Positions 24,827-35,570 of a DNA stretch of 64,000 nucleotides are shown here, in pieces. The notes under the pieces are model-generated. The model was not told the DNA's origin and searched no databases. It was given only the letters and a program-made list of their open reading frames with translations. The translations under genes and the position numbers were made by a program. This DNA is from Paulownia fortunei (Eukaryota > Streptophyta > Magnoliopsida > Lamiales > Paulowniaceae): contig CM033123.1 of NCBI GenBank assembly GCA_019321725.1, positions 16,418,925 to 16,482,924 on the forward strand, written 5' to 3'. The stretch's first letter is position 1. Each line of letters starts with the position of its first letter.

Positions 24827-27562
24827 AGAAACAATGTATTATTTCAAATAACAAACAATATATCAAGCTATTGACAATAAGTATTGATTGCATTTTTATG
24901 GCTAGGAAGAATATTCAGAATGAGTCAAATAGTATACTGTATCAAGCTATATTGACAATAAGTATTGGTTTCATTTTTGTGGATATATCTGAAGATTATT
25001 TCGATTGTGTCTATTATTAGCAAATAATTTATAACTTGGTAAAAAAGAGTGGAATTCAAGAAAATAGGCCATGCCATTTATACTTCAATCACAAGTCAAT
25101 ATACACCCTAAGGTAACTAAAAAAGAAATTAGTTTTTAGACCAACCAACAATGGTTGTCTTCAAGTTTGATTGATGCTTAATAAAGAAAAAGAGTTTAAC
25201 AAATTTAACATGATCTAGGGCAAAAATAATATTGAGAACTTCATATGCACTTACATAAAATTTTCTTATTATGGGACGTGCCACATGTTAATACGTTAAG
25301 GAGTTCAATATAATGTTTTGAATTTCAATGAAGCAATACAAAATCGTGTAGTAACAAAATAACACAAGAAAAGCAATCACAAACAGCTTATTTGCCTCAA
25401 AATCCCACAAAAATAAGACAAAAGAATAAAGCATTTTTGTTATATATGGTAACATTAATGTTTGACTTTATGACATAATTATATGCGCCTCCCAATTCCA
25501 CTTAAATACAATACAATATTCAGCAACGTCACGTATCACAATCCTTTGCAAAATGGTGCATTACTCATAAAAATATCTTTGATTTCAGCATCAAAATAAA
25601 TATTTTTGTGTAGAATTTATGTTTTCACAATCTTTTATTACAATATAATCTTACAGCAGAAAAGTTCATTTTAAGTGATGTATAATTGAGACACTAGCAC
25701 CAACTTCCCAATATAGAGCATTAAAATACCCATTTTCCCAAGTGTCATTTTCTTTCTTACATAAGTACTGGAAAGTCCCAAATATGTCATAATCAAATAA
25801 TATTAGGTAAATATGCCCTACGATTAAAATAAAATAATAACTGATTTATTAGTCATGGTCTTATGGATTTGTATTTCATCAGATACAACTATTAAATAAT
25901 AAATTTATGTTGAGACAAGCTTGATTTAAATAATACAGCTAATAGTTTTGATTTTATTAGACTCTTTTTGAATAAGAATTTCTAAAAAACTATCGTTGTT
26001 CGATTCTTTTAATAAATAAAAAAATTACAAACTAGTTCCCTCTTTCTCCGTGAAGCAATAAACTATCGTGCAGTAACGAAATAACACATGGAAAAGTAAT
26101 AAAAAAATAACTTATCTATCATAAAATCCCACACAAATTAGAAATATTAATGCAAGCATACAACTTCTCACAAAAGAAATAGGATTTGAGAAATGTGAAT
26201 TATGACACTTATGTGATGATTGGCATGTAGAAATATACAGGAAATGTACTATTCCTAAATATGTGATCGATATAATTGAGTGTTAGAAATATTCATTGTC
26301 AAAGGAATTAGTAATTTTAAAAACATGGTTTAGTCAGTCATTCCCAATCGTCAGCAATAAATCTATATTTATTTTTGATAAAATTGTTCTCTTAAACTAA
26401 ATAAAAATATTTGCCAAAAATTAGAAATGATAAAGGATTAGGAAGGGTTGAGTTTGTCAAAACTTGACCCCTTAAAATTTTTATGGACCCGGACCAGAAC
26501 TTACTCCAAACTCGAGAGTGAGTGGATTGGATCCATTAGTTCTGATTTATAATTTTGAATATATCAAAGATATTTTTTAAAAATAATATCACCATAATTT
26601 TCTAAATTTGAAAAAATAATATTATCAATAAATAACTAATTATTTAACTTATATACATATTTTAATTTTTAAAAATTTCAAATATACTTGTTACTTTCAT
26701 ATATTTAACTATTTATTAATTTTGTATTACTATTTTAATTTATAAGAGTATTATATTTATATTTTTTTATGAGTATATATAATGTACATATATTTATATA
26801 TATATATATATAAGTATACATCACATAAATATATATATAATAAACAAAACATATATGCAACGTTTTAAGGGATTGAATTCGAATTTTAAAATTAAAACCT
26901 GAGACTCACTTCGAAATTCATTTGTGGTTTCAAAACTTACTCCAAGCGAGGCGGGTTCGGAGCAGTTTGAATTTTACCCGAACCCATTGTATCTCTAATA
27001 AAATTGAACCAATATATTTTTTTTTAATTTTTCTGTATCATTTTTTTCAACTCTTTATTTTAATCCAGTCAATAATATAAAAAGAATATAAAATAATTTT
27101 ATGTGTTAATTTTTTTAATGAAGTAAATATTTATATCAATGTAAGATTTTATACGTATATATATATATATATATTAATATTGACTAAAATTATAACAAAT
27201 CTGCTATTCACATCATATCAAATAATAATTTTATTCTTAAAATTTTCTTCTAAGGATACTTTAGTCATAAAAATAATTATATTCCATTTATACTATTCAT
27301 TTCTAATTATTAATCATAGAATTGAAATCAAGTAAGAAATGACGATTCAATTTCTTGTACATACCAAATGTAGAAAATATTATACTAATATTTTTCATTT
27401 CCCATCTTCATTTCATTGCTAATTTCATTCCAATTATATCTAATTCCATTCCTATGTATCCCCTTAATAAACAAGATATAAATGCAAAGATTTTAATAAT
27501 GTTTTGTGTAGATTATTTGAAGAGGAAATGCGAAAGTGTTCTGAGGAAGAAAAGTATAGTGG

Positions 27563-27609
<47 letters not shown>

Positions 27610-29457
27610 GTGTAAATGAACCACATTTAGAGTTCAGAGTTACTATGTCAATTTATTTCAAACATAATGTACTGCTAATTGTTTTTTTTTTTTTTTAATT
27701 CAGTTAATATATTATACACCTTCTAATTAACTGGCTCCCCGGGTAGTAATGTGGTATTACTCATTTTTTTTAAATATTTAGCCGAAACTCAATTGTACTG
27801 TAGATCACTGTGTGTATTATAAAAAGTCATTAGTGATACTAGGAGTTGATCCGATGAAAATTATTCGATGCTCAAATTAGTTTCAGGATGAATATATATA
27901 AGACAAAAAGTTTGAAAGCAGTTAAATACATAATTGATTTCATCATGAAATGTTGGATATATTTATAGAGTTGATATAAAAGTTTTCGTAGGTTTGGACC
28001 TTAGGCCTTCACGGGCTTTGCCAGAATATTATAGCTCACCTTTATGTATTAACTTATAAATATTATGAATTTAGTTTATCTAGTCTTATCTTTATTTCTG
28101 CTTATAATTTAAATAGATCTCATGAACTTAGTTTATTGGACCTATTTTGACCTCGTGGCCCACCAAGTAGAATTATGCTCTTTTGTGTGCTTTTAATTGG
28201 ATATGTGCATCACTACATAGAATTTTAATTCTTAGATTTACGACGGAAAGATATGTGACGAGCCATTGTTCATTGAATTTAATATTGAAATTTGACGAAG
28301 AGAAGAACAACATCCAAGAAAAAAAGGACAAATTTTCTTCAGAATACAATTAATTAAAATAACTAAGAGTAAGACAGAAAAATGATGAAGTTAAAATACT
28401 AAGATGTCCTATACTTTATGTTAACGTAATTACAAGTGAAGTAAAACTTTTTCATGCTTATCATCCATATCAATGTCTATAAATAATTTCTCATATGTAC
28501 ACTATTTCTTACACTTTAATTGTGTATTATATTAACTTGTTGTAGGGTTTGAACCAACACACACTTTTGCTCTCTTTAATGATTGTTAATTATGTTATAG
28601 GTCTTATTTCTCTTGCAGTCCCAAGTAGCATAAGGGTTTAGAGGGGAGGGTGGTGGGGGTTGTGTAATATACCAAAGTATGAAAACCGAGTCTCTAGAAT
28701 TGAGAGCCAATCATCTTTTGATTCACCACAGAACATGCCCCTACAAGTAGGCTGCTAATTGTAGAACTTGGCACCTTTTTTGCAACAGATCTCCCTATGG
28801 TTTCAAACTTCTGACAAGCTTCTTAACACATGAACAAGGTGTGTAAATGACTCGAGCTCAAGCTTGATGATATTTTTAAAGCTTCAAGATCGATGAAATT
28901 TAAAGACTCGAGCTCCACGAGCTTATATTTCAAGGTTTGAGATGATTTCAAAAGAGAGAAAACGTGCTCGAGCTCGAACTCATTCAATATCGAGCCGAGT
29001 CGATCAGAGGAAAATATACGAGACTAGGAGGGTTTTGAACCACGGAAATGACAAAGCAAAGAACAACTTACAGATCTTTGAAGCTTAATACTTTCTCTGC
29101 AATATATGCCAAGCAAAATTTGTTACATTTATGTATATATGCCTGAGTCATTCCAACTTTCACAAAATTTTTATCTTTAAAATTTCTCATTTTGTCGCTC
29201 TGCACGCAAGTTTCTATAATTCTTTAAAATAAGTACACGACTAATTTTACAAGAATGAGTATAATGTTGGCATTTAGAAATTTTCATATATGACGATTTT
29301 AATTAATATTTTAATTTATTCTATGCAGGACAAGTCCTTTTTCACTTACATAAAATTCTCATATATTTTCATTAAGGACAACATAAGAAAGAAAAATAAA
29401 AATATACTTATTTCTCTTTATTCACAAGGACAATATATTTCAGAAATCCTTAATATC
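24827..29457. other. Intergenic AT-rich DNA after GDSL gene 1
   Basis: No gene was recognised. It contains an old dispersed repeat with words like CCCGGACCAG and GGCGGGTTCGG (about 26450-26990), (TA)n runs (26795-26812, 27154-27172), a CT microsatellite (27562-27607), a G-rich tract (28643-28659) and a CGAGCTCGA-rich repeat (28850-29010). Confidence 0.5.
27562..27607. repeat. (TC)n microsatellite
   Basis: About 22 uninterrupted TC units. A similar run lies in the leader of the second GDSL gene (57309-57344), but the flanks do not match. Confidence 0.95.
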
Positions 29458-29735
29458 AATAATATGTGGGGATGGGGCAATCCAAAAACCAACATTATCT
29501 TTTATTACAACTAAACTAAAATAATCCAACCAAAATATTTGTTGTGTACTGTACTGCTGCATTAACTTGCTCATCTGCTCAGTACTGCTAGACTGGAACA
29601 ACCATGTGTTTTGCAATGTGGTTTAATTAAGTAAAGATAGTTTAATAGTAAGACATATTCACCTACTACTTATCCATTATGATCAAGTTCCCTACAGGGC
29701 AGTGATCATTGTTGGATAGGGTCAAACTACATGAC
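29458..29735 (-). promoter_or_regulatory. Orphan inverted copy of the GDSL gene 2 upstream region
   Basis: Read on the minus strand, it matches 57056-57236 in order: TAGTTTGA(C/T)CCTATC, CAACAATGATC, ATGTCTTACTAT, CTATCTTTACTTAATTAAAC, AACACATGGTTG, GGATTATTTTAGTTTAG, GATAATGTTG and GCCCCATCCCCA. It has 72 extra bases between two GGTTG words, where gene 2 has one GGTTG. The TATATAAA of gene 2 is not kept. No GDSL coding sequence follows on the minus strand. It abuts a Gypsy reverse-transcriptase fragment at 29735. Confidence 0.75.
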
Positions 29736-30441
29736 CAGAAACTCAAAGGTTCCATATCCTGTGACCGCTATTGTCTTTGCCTCATCTCTCTCTTTGATTC
29801 AGACTTGCCAGTAGCATGATCTCTACAAGCTCAGGCTGCAACATGCAATACTGTGCCTTGATAGGAGGTTTGGTACCAAGAACTAGCTCAATCTCATGAT
29901 TCACTACCTCTTCAGTGGTAGCTTCCGAGGCATTTCATCTTCATTATATCTTCGAACTCCTTCAAGAGTTCTAGTACGTCATCTTTTCGATGCTGATGTC
30001 TCCTCAATCTCCTCAAAGTGAAGGGTGCATAGAAATGATGGCTCATTGTGCTTGCAACCCTTCTTAAATTGCATCGCTGATAGATTTTTCTCGCCAAATC
30101 GGCTAGCGTGGCCATGGCACATGTTTTGTTTCCCATCATCACTAAATCTCAAGATCAATGGTAAGATTGAAATCACCCATCACAACTATAAAAAGATTGG
30201 CTCTGGCATAAAAAAGCTAAACCTTAATGAGCATATATTTGGCCACTCCAACAATCGGTTGAGTAGCCGAGTATATAGGCTTTCCCTGCCCAATGCCTTT
30301 CTCTAACATAAGTATGAGTCTCTCCACTTCGACATTTGCAAGGTAGTTGTAGGTACCACTAGTGTTGATTATAGCACGAACAAGTTTGGCAATAATCTTC
30401 ACATCCACATTTATCAGCCCTTTCTTTGTGTATGTTCAGGG
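29733..30441 (-). pseudogene. Gypsy (Ty3-type) pol fragment: protease to start of reverse transcriptase
   Basis: On the minus strand, 30217-30408 encodes a retroviral-type aspartic protease region (AIINTSGTYNYLANVEVERL, then QPIVGVAKYMLIKV). The active-site triad D-T-G is changed to N-T-S. Shifted frames then give LSAMQFKKGC, FLCTLHFEEIEE, LLKEFEDIM, then HEIELVLGTKPP and finally YGTFEFLVM, the usual order towards the reverse transcriptase core. Many stops and frameshifts show it is dead. The Copia element at 30447 separates it from its own gag part at 34880-35570. Confidence 0.8.
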
Positions 30442-30446
30442 CTGTG
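30442..30446. repeat. Target site duplication, left (Copia)
   Basis: CTGTG directly before the left LTR. The identical CTGTG follows the right LTR at 34875-34879. Confidence 0.9.
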
Positions 30447-30888
30447 TGTTGGAAATTATGCAAATTTTCGATAAATTAGATTAGTGAGAAAACTAAATAA
30501 CAACGAAAATGATACACACAATTTGATAACAGAATTCGGCTAATTGTGCCTACGTCTCCGGACATACTGCAGATCATTTCACTGAAGAAAAAAAATATAC
30601 AAAGTTTTAATAACACTTACAACTCACAACCCACATAAAAATTTTTCTCACGAAATTCTTTCGCAAGCTTTTTCTCTTATACTTTTCTCTCAAACTCTCT
30701 CTAAATTTCTAATTTTTTGTATGCTTTACAAATGAGAGCTAAGGGGGTTTATATAGATTTAAAAAATATGAGTTGGTAGAATTTAGATAAAATAATTAGG
30801 CAATGATTATGCACCTTAATTAACAATTGCCTAAATTAGACACTTTTCATTTTTTTACCAAGAATGGTTTGTGGCCATTTTCTTGATA
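30447..30888 (-). repeat. Copia 3' LTR
   Basis: It begins TGTTGGAAATTATG and ends TTGATA on the + strand; the last bases are changed from the expected CA. It pairs with 34434-34874. Confidence 0.9.
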
Positions 30889-30900
30889 ATCTCCCACTTG
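30889..30900 (-). promoter_or_regulatory. Copia polypurine tract
   Basis: On the minus strand AAGTGGGAGAT directly precedes the 3' LTR. Confidence 0.7.
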
Positions 30901-31315
30901 AAGACTGATTTCAATCTGTCTTCACACCTCGATCTATGCAATAGATCATTTTGATCTTGCTACTCTTACAAGCTAACTGAAGTTGAATACACAACTTTAG
31001 TTTGTCGACAGTTACCGTCTTTGTCAATATATCTACTGGATTCTTACTTCCTTAGATCTTCTCTAATATTAGAACCTCATCTTTTAATAAAGATTTGATA
31101 AAGTGATAACGAATTCTATTATGCTTGGTTCTGGAATGAAATGGTGAATTCTTTGCCAATTGTATTGCACTCTGACTATCACTTTGCAGAATATTCTTCT
31201 CCTATTTGAATCACAACTCAGTTAACAAACCTTGAAGCTATATTATCTATTTACTGGCTTCAATCACTGTTACATACTCAGCCTCTGTAGTGAATAAAGT
31301 GACAATTTTTTGTAA

Positions 31316-31630
31316 TTACGACATCCAACTAATGGTTGTAATTCCAACAATGAATATATAACTGGTGGTGTTTCTTCGGTGATCGAATTCAACTCCAAAG
31401 TCTGCATCTATGTAGCCTTGTTCTTTTAACTTTTCTTTACCAAAATATAAACATTTCTTTACGGTGCCTAGTAGGTACCTCAAAATCCACTTGACTGCTT
31501 CACAATGAGCTTTCCTTTGATTTGACATAAACCTGCTAACAACTCTCACTGCATGTCCAATGTCTGGTCTTGTACAGACCATCGCATACATCAAACTTCC
31601 AATGGTTGAGGCATAAGTAACCTTAGCCAT
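31316..31630 (-). pseudogene. Copia RNase H / end of reverse transcriptase fragment
   Basis: The 104-codon frame has SLMYAMVCTRPDI, AVKWILRYLLGT and YIDADFGVEFD with TTSYIFIVG and ISWMS. These match the junction between reverse transcriptase and RNase H of Copia polyproteins, including the first Asp of the RNase H site (DAD). Flanking stops show that it is a relic. Confidence 0.85.
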
Positions 31631-31679
31631 GAATTCTCTCTATTCCTCTGTCTAAGGGGACTGATCTTTAGATAGGCGA

Positions 31680-32720
31680 AAGTGACTAGTAATAGTGTGC
31701 TGACTGACTTGCCATCGCCCATGTTGAATCTTTACAAAATACAATTGATGTACTCTACAAGAGATAACTATAACAACCATCTCTGTTTATCTCTTGTGAT
31801 TTGCATTCCAAAAATCTTATTTGCTGGACCCAAGTCTTTCATGTCAAACTCTTTTGACACTTGTTGCTTCAACCTTCTGATATCATTCATATCTGAACCT
31901 GCTACTAATATATTATCGACATAAAGTAGTGAAATGATATAACTAGACCTATATCTCTTGCAGTAGCAACAGTGGTCGGCATTACACTTTTGAAAACCTT
32001 CATTGTGTATGAAGCTATCAAACTTTATGTACCACTATTTTGGGCCTTGTTTTAGACCATACAAATTTTTCTTAAGTGTGCACACCATGTTCTTCTTCTC
32101 TCTTTTTGAGAAACCTTTTGGATGGTATATGTATATCTCCTCATCTAAGTCTCTATGAAGGAATATAATCTTCATATCCAACTGTTCAAGATGAAGATCT
32201 TCAATGACAACAATACTCAACACTGATATGATAGTATTGAGCTTCATAACGGGGGTAAAATTTTTGATGTAGTCAACTCATTCCTTTTGCTGGAATCCTT
32301 TGACAACTAATCGAGCTTTGTATCTCTTGAAACCATCATTCTTCTCTTTCACGCTGTACACCCATTTGTTGTGAAGTGCCTTATTCCCCACGGGTAGTTC
32401 AACTAATTCCCAAGTCTAGTTTGAGATTAAAGACTTTATCTCATCTTTCATGGCAAGCTTCCACTTCTTGGCACCTTTAGTCTGACAAGGTTCATCATAG
32501 CATTCAGGCCCCCATCCATCAGTCAACAATAGATAGTTTATGTATATTCTATTAGGCACATGAGGCCGAGAAGATTTTCTTAATATAGGAGCTGGAGTAG
32601 GAGGCTGCGGTGTGTTGGACTATTGCATACCGCTCTGTCCAACAAATTCATCTAGTTGAGGACTTGTTATAATCGGCTCCATCACAGGACTATCTGGGAT
32701 ATCATATGTATTTACATCTA
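31680..32720 (-). pseudogene. Copia reverse transcriptase remnant
   Basis: The frame at 32035-32247 has QLDMKIIFLHRDLDEEIYI, KGFSKREKK and LYGLKQGPK, the conserved first half of Copia reverse transcriptase with the first catalytic Asp. About 130 bases on, the second motif reads LYVDNILVAG: the usual YVDD has become YVDN (Asn codon at 31912-31914). In addition to its frameshifts, this copy has lost a catalytic Asp. Confidence 0.8.
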
Positions 32721-32999
32721 TAAATACTGGCTAACATTGCTCTGACTCATTGGAGTCTATTTTATGTATGTCTTTGTACATCGCCCTTTCGTTGAAAATC
32801 ATATCTCTACTACGGATCACCTTCTTATATTCTTCATTCAAATGTGATAGCCAAACTCATCCTTGCCATAGCCGATGAAGGTGTATTTCTTGGATTTAGG
32901 ATTAATCTTATTCCTGCCTTGATCACAAATATGCACATATGCTACACAACTGAAAACTTTTAGATGTGATAGTTTTACCTCTTTTATGCTCTATACCTC

Positions 33000-33560
33000 T
33001 TCTGGTATTCTATGCTCCAATGAAGTCGATGGGCCTTGGTTGATCAAGTAAGCTATTGTGTTGACTGCTTCTGTTCAGAACTACCTTGGTAGACCTAACT
33101 GTATAGAAATACTTCTAGCTCTTTCTGTTAATGTTCGGTTCATACGCTCAGCTACACCATTATGTTGTGGTGTATCTGACATGGTTCTCTCCATTCTAAT
33201 TCTGTGCTCATAGCAAAACTTCTTGAATCTTGTGTCTTTATATTCATCACCATTGTTGGTTCTAAGCCTTTTAATCTTCAGATTTGTCTCATTTTCAACC
33301 ATAGCATTCCATCTCTTGAAAGCCTCAAACACTTCAAACTTATGCTTTAGAAAGTAAACCTATACCTTTCGAGAGTGATCATCGATGAATGTCATAAAGT
33401 AGTGTTTCCTACCAATAGATAAGATGGTCATCGATCCCTAAACATCAAAGTGAATGAGCTCTAGTCTTTTTTTTTTAGGTTCTGCCACTTGATTGAAAGC
33501 TAACCCTTTTCTGCTTTCTAAGTACGCAATATTCACACGTCTATCTCAACTGACTGTAGA
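33000..33560 (-). pseudogene. Copia integrase remnant
   Basis: The frame at 33081-33332 shows LRTNNGDEY and QHNGVAERMNRTLTERARS. The middle acidic residue of the D-D-E triad (normally in SDNGGEY) reads Asn; the Glu in AERMNR is kept. A weaker piece upstream (about 33340-33560) holds the expected first part of the core in other frames. Confidence 0.8.
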
Positions 33561-33784
33561 CCTGAAAGTTTTTTCTTTGAGTACATAATTTTCATCACTT
33601 TTTCACTCATGTGACCTAATCTCTGGTGCTGTATATTTGGAGTTTCATTGTCTGTTACAACTACAATCGAACAACATGCCCCTATTGTTATGTAAAGAGT
33701 GTCACTCTTTTACCTCGAGCAACTGTCATTGTGCCATTTGAAATCTTTCAATTATCAACATGGAAGATTGTAGTGTAACTTTCG

Positions 33785-34260
33785 CTAGCCAACTGCCTTA
33801 TCTGGTAGAGAAGACAAAATTATCAATACTCGTACTTCTTCATTGAATTCAATTCTAATTGAATTCAATTGGGTTGTGACTGTGTTAAGTTCATTGAGAT
33901 GTTGAGCTACTAATACACCTTCCATCATCCACAAATTGAACAAATACCTCATCAAGTGAATTTTTTTGGAGGTTGATGACTTCTCATACATACTAGAGAG
34001 AGCCGCTATAAGACCCATTGTGGTATTTTCCTTTGCTATATTGGAAGCAACATTATGGGATAACGTTAATCAGATAATTCCAAGGGCTTGTCTGTCGAGA
34101 AGATTCCAGTCTTCTTTCTTCATAGCCTCTGGCTTCTTCATTGAGAGAGTTTGACAAGACTTCTTTGATATAGATAATCCTCTATCTGTATTTTCTAAAA
34201 CTTAAAATCTGCACCATTGAATTTCTCAAGTTTCAACTTCTCTTCATCTATGACCATCGC
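33785..34260 (-). pseudogene. Copia gag remnant
   Basis: The frame at 33785-34018 has LSSMYEKSSTSKKIHLMRYL, EHL-like spacing (QHLNELNTVTTQL) and LSSLPD, typical of the Copia gag (UBN2-type) domain. Upstream pieces reach the primer site in shifted frames. Confidence 0.8.
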
Positions 34261-34417
34261 TCCCACTCGAATCTAATTTTCTCTGAATTTTTTTTGACTA
34301 TTCCTGTGAACCACCTTGTATTAGAACACTTCCATCGACAAACCAGTACTGTCGACAAAATATCAGTATTCATGTAAATAGTAACCTCACAAAAATTGAT
34401 TAATTTAACACAAAATA

Positions 34418-34431
34418 TGGCTATGATACCA
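34418..34431 (-). promoter_or_regulatory. Copia primer binding site (initiator Met tRNA)
   Basis: On the minus strand TGGTATCATAGCCA lies two bases after the 5' LTR. It matches the usual initiator-methionine tRNA primer site TGGTATCAGAGC with one change. Confidence 0.85.
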
Positions 34432-34433
34432 GT

Positions 34434-34874
34434 TGTTGGAAATTATGCAAATTTTTGATAAATTAGATTAGTGAGAATGCAAAACAACAGTGAAAATGAC
34501 ACACATAATTTGATAATAGAGTTTAATCAATTGTATCTACATCTCCGGACCTGTTGCAGATAATTTTAGTAAAGGGAGAAAATATATTAAGTATTTATAA
34601 CACTTACAACTCACAACCCACACAATAATTTTTCATCACAAAATTCTTTCACAAGTCTTTTCTCTTAAGCTTTTCTCTCAAACTCTCTCTAATTCTCTAA
34701 TTTTTGGGATGCTTTACAAATGAGAGTTAAGGGGGTTTATATAAACTTAAAAAATATGGGCTTGTGGAATTTAGGCAAGAAATTAGACAATAGTTAGACA
34801 CCTTAATTAATAATTATCTAAGTTAGGCACCCTTCATTTTTAACCAAGAATGGTTGGTGGCCATTTTCTTGACA
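34434..34874 (-). repeat. Copia 5' LTR
   Basis: It begins TGTTGGAAATTATG and ends TTGACA on the + strand. A TATA-like GTTTATATAAAC lies at about 34735-34746 and a CTCAAACTCTCTCTA block is shared with the other LTR. Confidence 0.9.
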
Positions 34875-34879
34875 CTGTG
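34875..34879. repeat. Target site duplication, right (Copia)
   Basis: CTGTG, identical to 30442-30446. Confidence 0.9.
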
Positions 34880-35570
34880 GTCCTTCTCACATTGGCTCAT
34901 AGTTAGAGCCAAAGCTAATTTACACAACTTCGATGGCAATTTTGCCTTCATTGCCACCTAATGAGATAAGCTATTGCACCCAAAGGTTCCTCTCCCATTT
35001 GTTGGACTCACCCTCGCCATTAGCAAATGCTTGTGGCTCAACTTACTTGGACGTACACCTAGATCTTGTGAGGCATGTTGAAGCATTTCAAACATTATTT
35101 TCTAGGACAATCTTTGAGACAATATGGTTTGTCACACAGCAAGCATCCATTGCATTTTAGAAGCCTGCAGTCCGATAGCTTGCCTCTACTGGAACTCTCT
35201 TGAGACCTTCCTTAGTGTGGGATTACTAATCTCTCCCACATTTACTTGGATTAGGCTTATATGATTTGGTCCATCCCTTTTTAAGTTGATTTGTGTTTGT
35301 TATCATATGTCTATCCCTACTACCAGCTTCAGGATTTCGTCCTTCTCACTTTAAGCCTATCTGAATGAAAATTGCTCTTATTTTACATCCCAATTTGGCC
35401 GAATTATTTGCCCATAATGCTTGTCAAGAGATTGGCACACGTCTTTGCTCTCACCTAATTAGGAGTGGAGATCCATGATCGCAATATTCTCGACCTTCTA
35501 CTGCAATGTCGCAATAATAAACTGCAATCTGGAGGTCTTGTCTTGTCCTACAAGATTTCCAGTCTTTTTT
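34880..35570 (-). pseudogene. Gypsy gag remnant with decayed zinc knuckle
   Basis: On the minus strand near 35105-35160 a frame reads CLLCDKPYCLKDCPRK, which fits the gag zinc knuckle of the Gypsy family (C-x2-C-x4-H-x4-C) with the His lost. Stops interrupt the rest. It continues the Gypsy pol remnant on the far side of the Copia insertion (29733-30441) in the same orientation, so the two were once joined. Confidence 0.6.

Larger units (their letters stand above)
30447..34874 (-). mobile_element. Complete but decayed Copia retrotransposon (Tork/Tnt1-like)
   Basis: The element is 4,428 bp with LTRs of 442 and 441 bp, an exact five-base duplication CTGTG, a primer binding site and a polypurine tract. 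On the minus strand the order is gag, integrase, reverse transcriptase, RNase H, which is the Copia order. All frames are broken. The two LTRs differ at many positions (by eye roughly one in eight to ten), so the insertion is old. It lies inside a Gypsy remnant of the same orientation, splitting its gag from its protease. The YGLKQ and GVAERMNRT motifs and the short LTRs suggest the Tork/Tnt1 group; this finer placement is tentative. Confidence 0.9.

Noticed and set aside
24715..25020. 101-codon + strand frame overlapping the end of GDSL gene 1
   Set aside because: It is in a different frame from the conserved block V and stop of the GDSL protein.
28540..28560. GGTTTGAACC-like word resembling a tRNA T arm
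   Set aside because: No acceptor stem or anticodon arm could be paired around it.
34933..35160. 75-codon + strand frame
   Set aside because: Antisense to the Gypsy gag remnant, whose zinc-knuckle reading is on the minus strand.
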